From NCBI RefSeq assembly GCF_032854445.1, contig NC_088302.1, forward strand, positions 2,232,001 to 2,296,000: DNA of 64,000 nucleotides. The letters are read 5' to 3'. The first letter of the stretch is position 1. Every line of letters begins with the position of its first letter. The notes under the pieces were generated by a model. That model was not told where the DNA came from. It searched no databases and saw nothing but the letters and a program-made list of their open reading frames with translations. This DNA comes from Liolophura sinensis (Eukaryota > Mollusca > Polyplacophora > Chitonida > Chitonidae). Of this stretch, positions 55,500-64,000 are shown piece by piece. A program made the translations under genes and the position numbers.

Positions 55500-56742
55500 A
55501 TGCGTCAGGATAATGTCAACTGATGTAGAGCCAACTGATGCATCAGGACAGATGTAGAGCCAACTGATGCATCAGGACAGATGTAGAGCCAACTGATGCA
55601 TCAGGACAGATGTAGAGCCAACTGATGCATCAGGACAGATGTAGAACCAACTGAGGCATCAGAACAGATGTAGAGCCAACTGAGGCATCAGGACAGATGT
55701 AGAACCAACTGAGGCATCAGAACAGATGTAGAACCAACTGAGGCATCAGGACAGATGTAGAGCCAACTGATGCATCAGGACAGATGTAGAGCCAACTGAG
55801 GCATCAGGACAGCTGTAGAGCCAACTGATGCATCAGGACAGATGTAGAACCAACTGATGCATCAGGGCAGATGTAGAGCCAACTGATGCATCAGGACAGA
55901 TGTTGAGCCAACTGATGCATCAGGACAGATGTAGAGCCAACTGATGCATCAGGACAGATGTAGAACCAAATGAGGCATCAAGACGAATTTAGAGCCAACT
56001 GAGGCATCAGGATATAACGTCTTACTGATCTAGAACCAACTAGAACCAACTCATGTAGAACCAATTGATGCATTGGTACATAAACAATCAAATCTTATAA
56101 AACCAAATAATGCATAGATATACAGAACCAACGGATGTATCAGGACATACAGGTACATAACCAAATGATGCATCTGGATTTTGTCATAGACCCAACTGAT
56201 GCATCAGAACTCAGAGCCAACTGAGGCATCAGGACTCATAGACCCAACTGATGCATCAGGACTCGTAGATCCAACTGGTTCATCAGGACTCACAGACCCA
56301 ACTGATGCATCAGGACTCATAGACCCAACTGATGCATCAGGACTCAGAGCCAACTGATGCATCAGGACTCATAGACCCAACTGATGCATCAGGACTCAGA
56401 GCCAACTGAGGCATCAGGACTCATAGACCCAACTGATGCATCAGGACTCATAGACCCAACTGATGCATCAGGACTCATAGACCCAACTGATGCATCAGGA
56501 CTCATAGACCAACTGATGTATCAGGACTCACAGAACCAACTGATGCATCAGGACTCATAGACCCAACTGATGCATCAGGACTCATAGACCCAACTGATGT
56601 ATCAGGACTCACAGAACCAACTGATGCATCAGGACTCATAGACCCAACTGATGCATCAGGACTCACAGACCCAACTGATGCATCAGGACTCACAAAACCA
56701 ACTGATGCATCAGGACTTATAGAGCTAACCGATACCTGAACG
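55500..56742. repeat. 27/29-bp minisatellite with TGATGCATCA palindrome
   Basis: Left block (to about 56010) uses 29-bp units CAACTGATGCATCAGGACAG plus ATGTAGAGC. After a degenerate bridge the right block (from about 56160) uses 27-bp units CAACTGATGCATCAGGACTC plus ATAGACC. It runs up to the stop codon of the Ly6-like gene, whose last codons match the unit. Confidence 0.95.
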
Positions 56743-56945
56743 CTATGATGCACAGAACCAACTGAGGCAGGTCAGGCAGAGTAACAGCACCATGGTGACA
56801 CTGATAGGAGCGGCTGTATTACACAAGTCTCTAGTACATGCACATGCCTCTCCGTCTATCCCATTTCTGTAGGCTGACTGACAGCCATTGGAATCATACT
56901 CCAGTGAACAGTAACGGTGCACTTCAGGACTTTTAACAACACCAG
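56743..56945 (-). CDS. Ly6-like gene, exon 3 (terminal)
   Basis: Acceptor GTTCACAG, stop TAG at 56745-56743. It encodes HRYCSLEYDSNGCQSAY, ACACTRDLCNTA and the hydrophobic tail. The last eight codons resemble the flanking 27-bp repeat. Confidence 0.9.
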
Positions 56946-59354
56946 CTGTGAACATAAACAATACAAAGGTTAGCAAATCACATATTTATAAGATTTAAAA
57001 TCATCATTTACTTGTTAGTTTTAATACACCTGGAATAGTTTGGGGCTTTGAGCACCCAACAGCTTGGGAATGCAAATGTTTTCCGGAAATTTCTCAAATA
57101 TGGCCCTCAATCAATTGGAAGACAGCGCAACTTAGGAAGTGGCTGGACACCGCTAAAAATGATACTTGTGCTGGCTTATATCTGCATATATCATATATAT
57201 GTATGTGATGCAAAGTGCCAACATGAGCTTGCCAATAGCTGCATATATCATATACTTGTATGTGATGCGAAGTGCCAACATGATCTTGCCAATAGCTGCA
57301 TATATCATATACATGTATGTCATAAGTAGTGCCAATGTGAGTTTGCCTATAGCTGCATATATCATATACATGTATGTGATGGGTAGTGCCAATGTGAGCT
57401 TGTCTACAGCTGCATATATCATATACATGTATGTGATGGGTAGTGCCAAAGTGAGCTTGCCTACAGCTGCATGTATCATGCACATGTATGTGATGGGTAG
57501 TGCCAACATGAGCTTGCCTATGGCTGCATATATCATATACTTGTGTGTGATGGGTAGTGCCAATGTGAGCTTGCCTACAGCTGCATATATCATGTACATG
57601 TATGTGATGGGTAGTGCCAAAGTGAGCTTGCCTAGAGTTGCATATATCATACACATGTATGTGATGGGTAGTGCCAATGTGAGCTTGCCTACAGCTGCAT
57701 ATATAATACACATGTATGTGATGGGTGGTGCCAAAGTGAGCTTGCCCATGGCTGCATATATCAAGCACATGTATGTGATTGGTAGTGCCAAAGTGAGCTT
57801 GCCCACAGCTGCATATATCATGCACATGTATGTGATGGGTAGTGCCAACGTGAGCTTGCCTATAGCTGCATACATGTATATCATGCGCCTGTGCCACTCC
57901 CAATGATCACTTTACATCACTATCACCGCCAGCACTATTCACTGGGGTCATGGTGATGAGGCAGGAGTGATGTCAAAAAACACCCAAACTATCTCACTGT
58001 TTGTTTCTAATAATATTTTATACATATGTATTCTCTAAATGTACAGAGTGTACAACATAATTCTAACCAATGCCTGAAACGATTATCTTGAAGAATGTGG
58101 CTTAAATAGTTTCACGTGCGAACACCAGAGATTAGGTCTAAACATGTGTTTATTTATTTATTTGTTTGATTGGTGTTTACGCCGTACTCAAGAATATTTC
58201 CCCTATACGACGGAGGCCAGCATTATGGTGGGAGGAAACCGGGCAGAGCCCGGGCGAAACCCACAACCATCCGCAGGTTGCTGCCAGACCTTCCCACTTA
58301 CGACCGGAGAAGCCAGCATGAGCTGGACTTGAACTCACAGCGACCGCATTGGTGAGAGACTCCTGGGTCATTACGCTGTGCTAGCACGTTAACCAACTGA
58401 GAATAAACATGTGTACATGTAGGTGTATCAAAGACACTCCAACGGTCAAGCACGCCATGTCTAGTTTCAGGGATGTAAAGCAAGTGTAGAGAGTGGTGCA
58501 TGCACTTTGAGCAGTATATATATATATAAGCAAAGAGTGATTCTTGATATTGCTGAGGTGACATTGCTGGCTAACTCACATCCTCTAAATCCTCGGAATT
58601 TAATACAGCGTGAACCTGAAGGACAGTTAGATGCATCGGATGGCAACACGCGGAAACGGTCTCCGCAGTCTGGCGATTCCATGGAATCACATACATAGCA
58701 GCGCAATGTCAACACTAAAACAAAAAGAACATTTTGAGAAGATACAAGTAACAATTTGACAGAGTTTATCATAATACCTGTGAAAGTATTCAAGGCTTAT
58801 TAGTACAAGAATATAGCCCACGTTATCAACTGCATTAGTCTCAGACATTGGCTTAAGCCTAACTCAACAACTTTAAATGTACCATCGTTACCTCCATAAT
58901 ATATATTTCTGACATGACAGACACGGTAAATATCACAACGTTAAATTAGGGCGGAGCTCAATTATCTCGCTGAATTAGATTAGTCCACATTAATAAGTCC
59001 ATTTAGATGTACTCTTTTTTTTAATTCTGACGTTCATCGTGTTACCATGGCAGACTTTTACAATAGCACACTGAGTACATGAACATGTAGATGGGCTAAG
59101 GCCATATGAGAGGGTGTTTTTGGGAGGGCGTGGGAAGTAAGGCTAACATTAGCATCTTACTTTTTTTAGAACAGAAACAGTGTAATCTAAACAATTTAAA
59201 CATTATGAACAACAACAACACTCAATGCTAAATCGTGTATCGCTAGAACCATTACCATGACTTTGTACACACATTACTTACCAGGTGGAGCAAACAAGAT
59301 ACAAAACAAAACACCCGCCGTGCATAAAACTGTGTAACAGCCAATTTGAACCAT
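56743..59354 (-). CDS. Secreted Ly6/uPAR-domain protein, probably GPI-anchored (quiver/sleepless-like)
   Basis: Three exons on the minus strand (59354-59282, 58714-58580, 56945-56743) join in frame to 136 residues. Residues 1-27 are a hydrophobic signal peptide (start MVQIGCYTVLCTAGVLFC). The mature part begins LRCYVCDS and has ten cysteines: CxxC, DC, NC, RC, YC, GC, CAC and a final CN (DLCNTA), the pattern of an Ly6/uPAR three-finger fold with five disulfides. The last 20 or so residues (VTMVLLLCLTCLSWFC) are hydrophobic and end the protein, as expected for a GPI-attachment signal. Members of this family act at the cell surface or in septate junction and channel trafficking; the specific role here is unknown. 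A 57-bp minisatellite and a SINE lie in intron 2, and its 3' side passes straight into a 27-bp array. I see no reason to call it a venom toxin, as it keeps a membrane-anchor tail. Confidence 0.88.
57166..57890. repeat. 57-bp minisatellite, about 12 copies, intron 2 of the Ly6-like gene
   Basis: Unit AGCTGCATATATCATATACA, TGTATGTGATGGGTAGTGCC, AATGTGAGCTTGCCTAC; adjacent copies at 57409 and 57466. A period of 57 keeps 240-270-residue frames open on both strands. They are repeat artefacts inside an intron. Confidence 0.95.
58150..58403 (-). mobile_element. tRNA-derived SINE, near full length, intron 2 of the Ly6-like gene
   Basis: On the minus strand the tRNA-like head carries the B-box-like GTGAGTTCAAGTCC; the body includes GGTTTCCTCCCACCATAATG and the tail ATATTCTTGAGTACGGCGTA, AACACCAATCAAACAAATAAA-like. 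AAACATGTGT at 58140 and again near 58404 is a likely target-site duplication. Confidence 0.9.
58580..58714 (-). CDS. Ly6-like gene, exon 2
   Basis: Acceptor TTTGTTTTAG, donor GGAT|GTGAGT. It carries the first five mature cysteines, LRCYVCDS to GSRCIKFRGF. Confidence 0.9.
58715..59281 (-). other. Intron 1 of the Ly6-like gene
   Basis: 567 bases, AT-rich; nothing recognised. Confidence 0.7.
59282..59354 (-). CDS. Ly6-like gene, exon 1 (signal peptide)
   Basis: 24 codons plus one base from ATG at 59354; donor CCTG|GTAAGT. It encodes a hydrophobic leader ending LFAPP. Confidence 0.85.
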
Positions 59355-59992
59355 TCTGACAGATTTAACACAAATTCAGAGAAGGCAATCACTGGAGGCG
59401 GGCCTCATTTCTGGGGATGCACCACCAATAAAGGGAGATAACTTGCACCAGTCAACACAAACTAACGACTCCGACTGTAGCGGATGGGCCTTAGTGCTAT
59501 TGTTTTTTTAGTGGGGTGGGCAGGTGGAGGACTGATCCGCGGAAGGAAATGAAAAACAAGGTCTTTCTGCAAAAAACATTTGCAGATAATGATTTTGTTT
59601 TTGTTTCTTTTCTTTTTTATGTGGGGGGGGGGGGGGGGGGGGGGATGGGGATGGGGGACTAAAGTTGGGAGAACAGAGTAGCAGAAAGCAAATTTGCAGT
59701 TAAACCTTGTCTGTCTCATCCCAACATGCACTTGCAATGGACATTGTTACGACATTATTGCAATGCTGTAACTAAAACTAAAAGTGTATACTGCACCGAT
59801 TGTTAGCGCGATGCAGCACAAACTGCCCCGCCCAAGTTTCTTGGGTGGATTGTGTTGAAGTAGAGGTGCACCTGCCCGAAGGTTGTCACGTGAGAACTCT
59901 TCCCTATTCTAGCAGTACTGTACCATATAAAACTTCTACGGTAGCTAGGGAAGACGTCACATATCTGCGATTACTGACTCACTACGACCATT
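59355..59992. promoter_or_regulatory. Possible divergent promoter, with a poly-G run
   Basis: It lies between the Ly6-like start and the candidate exon at 59993. A run of over 20 G (about 59622-59644), an E-box CACGTG-like TCACGTGA (59887) and a CRE-like GACGTCAC (59953) are visible. Function is inferred from position only. Confidence 0.3.
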
Positions 59993-60115
59993 ATGGTTGA
60001 CGGAAACGAATGTCTGTTTGGACGCCTAGATTTAGTTTCTTTGAATAATAGTTCATTGTTGCTTTCATCGGCGCGGTTGGCTGATCACATGCAGTTGCAA
60101 CATGTGTATAGGCTT
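59993..60115 (+). CDS. Candidate first coding exon of an unknown gene
   Basis: ATG at 59993 opens 41 codons (MVDGNECLFGRLDLVSLNNS, then a SARLADHMQLQHVYRL end) and stops phase 0 at a good donor CTT|GTAAGT. The composition looks protein-like, the start follows a GC-richer upstream region, and it is head-to-head with the Ly6-like gene. I do not recognise the protein and find no second exon before 64000. It could be chance. Confidence 0.35.
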
Positions 60116-61574
60116 GTAAGTCCATTTTATCCAAAATACAGGAAGTCGACATTTGGTGTGGGCTTCCAAACCTGCATATATGTGGTAACATAGGTGTATA
60201 TACCGGGTGTCGAGATTTTGAGAATAGTTATAAATCTTGATAACAAAAATGGACAAATATATGTGTCCATATATGTTTACCTCGCGTTTTATACACGCCT
60301 AATGCATGTCTCCAGGAATTGCATACCGTATTTCCTCTAAAATTTGGGACACCTGGTCTGCTCATTTTTAGTAAATATATATGTAATCCTAGCAGGAATA
60401 TTGTTTCCTTTTTTTTCTCGATTGGTTACACAATCTAATGAACAAGACACTCATATCTTTACTTTGCCAAAAGGCTGGTAATTAAAGAAGTGTGGTAGGC
60501 CTATTTTACTTTTAGTACTACTAATATCTGCCCTAACTTTTAAACCCTAATACCGCATGATTTTAGCTACTAAAAATCGTCCAAATCGCACAGCCGGCTG
60601 TGTAAGGCCAGGTTTTTGGGACCCAACACGCCTATAGAACTTGGGTAGAGGTTCCTCTTATATCACCCCAACATTTAGCAATCAGAAATCATCAAAATGC
60701 ATCTTGTGTTATGTATAAACGCCTATAGACGGCCATAGACTCTCGCCTATTCAGCTGCCTCACGACCCCCAAACTATTTGGCGTGCCGCCGAAAGGCCTA
60801 TTTATTCCGCCTTCCCACCACGATTTAGTTACCGGTACTAAAAATTGTCGCAGACCAAAGCTTCCAAGCTGTATAGGCGGCCCATGGTTGTATTTGGAAT
60901 ACAACGATGTATTTGGAATACAACGGTGTAGAAATTCCCGTAGGTTCCCGTAGTTTTTGTTTTTTTTTCAATTACCCATTCTTCACATCAGACAATCAAC
61001 GTGATAAGCATAAATACGTAGTCTTGTTCCTCTACTTAAGAACACCTATACCGTCTCTTCCCAACTTCGGCGTCCCGTGCCCTCTGCACCCGCAATCAAA
61101 GAGTAAATAATATATATATTTCATTTAACGACAATTTACAAAGTAGTATGCATCGTACACGACTTGGATACTGATTTGAATTCATTCGAAATTTTACCGG
61201 AAAAGTCTTAACAATTTTATTTGTATTAGCAGAGATATCCCTCCACTTATAGTCAGCAAAACGTAAACAAAACGTCCGATTTAGTGTACTAGTATTCGGA
61301 TACTGAAAATTTAAATGTACTAGAGGACTAGGCCTACTGTGTTCCCGTATCCCGAATAGACGACTCGACAGTGAAAGTCTATGCGAGGAAAAACTTTAAA
61401 TGTTTGTCATTTCTGAATATGAAATAATGGATATAATATCTACCACTGAATTAAACAAAGCAGTTGGTAATGATTAATGATAAGCCGTCCACTGATCAAA
61501 GCCACTCCCAGCAGCATATCGTAAACCACTAAAATACCATTTCAATATGTCCCTGAGGAGTAAGTAATTCCCTA
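60116..61574. other. Non-coding stretch
   Basis: AT-rich. Two related segments around 60560-60620 and 60825-60890 share ACTAAAAATYGTC and a nearby AGCTGTATAGGC/GGCTGTGTAAGGC-like part, suggesting an old repeat. No coding match. Confidence 0.4.
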
Positions 61575-61925
61575 GATGTTGAAAACCCGCAAACGTTACC
61601 CATGAAACTGCTCAGTAACTTATTGAATTCTGTCGTAACATTTGTCAGTGGACAGATAAAGGATAAAATACTTGTGTAGTTTTCTGCGATATATCCAAGG
61701 CTTTTGACACCGTCTGGCACAAGGGCTTGCTATTTATAGATGCAGCAATATGATGTACAAGGTGATGTTCTTAACTGGTTTCATAACAATCTAATCAACC
61801 GTAACCACTAAGTTCCGATATGACGATCTACATCAGCTTCTAAACCTGTCTCCGATGGTATCCCGCAGGGATCAGTACTTAATCCGTTGTTATTCTTGAT
61901 ATGTTTTAATGATATAGGTACAAAA
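61575..61925 (+). pseudogene. Non-LTR retrotransposon reverse-transcriptase remnant
   Basis: Broken plus-strand frames read DISKAFDTVWHKGLL (about 61690-61730) and, in another frame, DGIPQGSVLNPLLFL (about 61855-61900). These are the conserved RT blocks of LINE elements of the jockey/CR1/RTE type. Stops and a frame change interrupt it and the YxDD block is missing, so it is dead. Confidence 0.88.
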
Positions 61926-61966
61926 TCGTTCGATCGTCTTTGCAACAGAGTTCCTCTCCCGTTAAA

Positions 61967-61967
61967 G

Positions 61968-62038
<71 letters not shown>
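61967..62038. repeat. CA microsatellite
   Basis: An almost pure ACACAC run of about 70 bases next to the RT remnant. Confidence 0.98.
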
Positions 62039-62039
<1 letters not shown>

Positions 62040-62339
62040 GAGTTCTTCCATATTTTACTGTACTGAAATGAATAACAAAGATTATAGATAGAAATACTTT
62101 TCTCTTAATCAAACAGATTAAGGGCATTCATAATTGATACTTTTTTAAAAAAATCAATAACTGAGTATATGGACAATTTTGTATACTATACAATTTAGAG
62201 TTAGATTCTCTTCACAGAAAACTGGACGCAAGAAATTATCCAAAATTACATTAAGATAAGTTTTTTACATACCGCAGTGAACATGTGACTGTCACATAAA
62301 AGTCAGGGTTCCAAACTCGGAGCTTGACAAGACAACATG

Positions 62340-62605
62340 TCCTGTCAAGGGACAGGACTCCAACCATATGACCACATTGCCGTATCAAGATACATGGCCC
62401 CAGCGACATAACCACATTATATTGCCATACCAAGGTACATGGCTTCAGCGATATGGCCACATTACATTGCCGTATCGAGGTACAGGGCTCCAGCCATATG
62501 GCCACATTGCCGTATCAAAATACAAGGCCCCAGCTATATGACCACATTATTATTGCCATACCAAGGTACAGGGCTCCAGCCATATGACCACATTGCCGTA
62601 TTATA
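62340..62605. repeat. About 46-bp minisatellite, roughly five or six copies
   Basis: CCATATGACCACATTGCCGT, ATCAAGATACATGGCCCCAG units, some with ACATTATATTGCC in place of ACATTGCC. Confidence 0.88.
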
Positions 62606-62644
62606 TATACTAGTATATTATGATTGCTGTTATATTAGTATGCA

Positions 62645-62698
62645 TATATAGTTCTGTAATTCTTGAATATGGCGTTAAGTAATAACCAAATAAATTAA
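62645..62698 (+). mobile_element. SINE tail fragment
   Basis: ATTCTTGAATATGGCGTTAA..AACCAAATAAATTAAA matches the 3' tail of the SINE family. Confidence 0.5.
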
Positions 62699-63014
62699 AG
62701 GCCACGTCGAGGACACCGGTCATGACACCCCACTCCACATAAGTACTGCACCGGACCGGTTGGTATATACTTTGACTGCCATTTGATACTATAGGGGGCC
62801 AAACATGCAACAAGCACAGGCCTACCAAGATTAAGGTCTGGAACATGATTCGACTTCAGCTTACGATATAAACGACTACACCGAGGAGAGTCAAAGCAGA
62901 GCAGTGACAACAGCTTTTGTGAGTAAAATCTGACTGACAAATCTAAATGGAGGCCGCAACTGAGAGCGAGAGCCAGTGACCTCCTTGGTCGGAAGCTAAT
63001 CGACTGGGACATCA

Positions 63015-63300
63015 ACACTTTATTTATTTATATTTATTTATTTGATTGCTGTCTTACGCCGTACTCTAGAATATTTCACTTATACGACGGTGGTCAGCAT
63101 TATGGTGGGAGGAAACCGGGTATAGCCCGGGCAAAACCCACGGCCATCCGCATGTTGCTGGCAGACCTTCTTACGTAAGGCCCAAGAGGAAGATAACATG
63201 AGCTGGACTTGAACTCACAGCATCTGCATTCATTAGTGAGAGGCTTCTGGGTCATTACGCTGCGCTAGTGCGCTAGCCAACTGAGCCATGGAGGCTCCTC
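63015..63300 (-). mobile_element. tRNA-derived SINE, full length
   Basis: Minus strand: head GCCTCCATGGCTCAGTTGGC (A-box TGGCTCAGTTGG) then B-box-like TGAGTTCAAGTCC, body and a TTTATTTATT-flanked tail. Slightly diverged from the 58150 copy. Confidence 0.9.
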
Positions 63301-64000
63301 ACCACATTATATAGATGAGCCAGGGAACCTGACTCTCAAATGAAGATTCTTATTTGAGGCTGCATGCATATAACCCATGAAATAAGATGCACAAGAACTG
63401 AAACACACTCTCAGAAAAAAATGACTATAAAATATTTATTTTCTTGTAAATATGATCAATGAATATATATAAAGCGGTAAACAAGTAGATATCCTTGAAC
63501 TTGCGCAGATATTAAACAATCTATAATGTTATTGTCTTTGTTTGGAGTTGGAGACATATATCTTCTCGGAAGGCTTCCACGGGTTTATGTATGACATGAC
63601 GAGGGTAATGTTTGTGGAACTAACCCATTATACAACGTTCTCTCCACTGAAACAAAAATGAAGGCTGAAGAATTTACTTTCATTATCGTATTACATGAGC
63701 GCATGACACATGTATTTAAAGACGTCGTTACATATGCACGGCATCTGTGCAGACAATACAGGGTAGTATCAAACATAACAAATGGTGCTATAAAAGCAGA
63801 GCGATTATCTCAGCGACACGTAATATTTATCAAGCAGATTCCGTTGCTTATGTTTCTAGGAGACAGTAACTGTGTGTGCTTCAACATGTTCAGTAACTTG
63901 CCGTAAATGATAACTGATGTAACTCTGTGTGTATGGATGGTGACCAGTCAGCATGGCAGATATTCAAGAGAACTGTTATAACACTGACGGTTAGGTATGG
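63301..64000. other. Right end, nothing recognised
   Basis: AT-rich; short frames at 63585-63906 match no family I know. Confidence 0.5.

Larger units (their letters stand above)
52623..56742. other. Intergenic region and probable 3' UTR of the Ly6-like gene
   Basis: No coding match. It holds repeats at 53212, 53973, 54937 and 55500-56742. The minus-strand Ly6-like transcript must end here; TTTATT (AATAAA on minus) near 52831 is one possible poly(A) signal. It would be convergent with NFRKB. Confidence 0.4.

Noticed and set aside
56502-56753. 83-codon minus frame rich in SPDASVG repeats
   Set aside because: It is the 27-bp array read in a frame different from the Ly6-like gene, downstream of that gene's stop.
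57094-57906. Frames of 243-269 codons with Met/Tyr/His-rich repeats
   Set aside because: The 57-bp array lies in an intron of the Ly6-like gene; both strands are open.
61967-62127. Cys/Val-rich frames on the minus strand
   Set aside because: Translation of a CA microsatellite.
63015-63300. tRNA gene on the minus strand
   Set aside because: The A-box and B-box-like motifs belong to the head of a SINE, with SINE body and tail attached; the same applies at 31323, 7108 and 11650.

Overview
The window is animal nuclear DNA: spliced genes with GT-AG introns, tRNA-derived SINEs, a LINE remnant and a very high load of minisatellites. Protein similarity to human orthologues combined with invertebrate-type SINEs (one family ends in a CACT repeat) and abundant TACATGTA motifs suggests a lophotrochozoan, most likely a mollusc. 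The phylum is an inference; no taxonomic marker was tested.

Layout. 1-13186, minus strand: translation initiation factor eIF3 subunit F (seven coding exons seen, 247 residues; the last coding exon is off the left edge). 13187-14545: short intergenic stretch, probably a shared divergent promoter. 14593-47678, plus strand: the complete coding region of NFRKB/INO80G, a subunit of the INO80 chromatin remodeller, in 23 coding exons whose phases all join to give 1349 codons plus stop. 47679-50691: probable NFRKB 3' UTR ending at an AATAAA, followed by a 47-bp minisatellite to 52356. 56743-59354, minus strand: a complete three-exon gene for a small secreted, probably GPI-anchored Ly6/uPAR-fold protein (136 residues). 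59993-60115: a possible first coding exon of an unrecognised plus-strand gene. 60116-64000: mostly non-coding, with a reverse-transcriptase remnant, a CA microsatellite, a small minisatellite and a SINE.

The striking property is tandem repetition. More than twenty minisatellites fill introns and flanks, and several appear to have grown out of gene or SINE sequence. The last 54 bases of NFRKB exon 8 plus its splice donor are repeated as seventeen 97-bp units. The end of exon 21 plus its donor seems to have seeded a 3-kb array of about fifty units. The final codons of the Ly6 gene match the minisatellite in its own 3' UTR. Two SINEs have expanded internally. Many long open frames are artefacts of arrays whose period is a multiple of three.

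eIF3F acts in cytoplasmic translation initiation and NFRKB in nuclear chromatin remodelling; their link here is the head-to-head arrangement, not a shared pathway. Exon borders come from reading splice consensus and matching protein families by memory; no alignment or transcript data were available.
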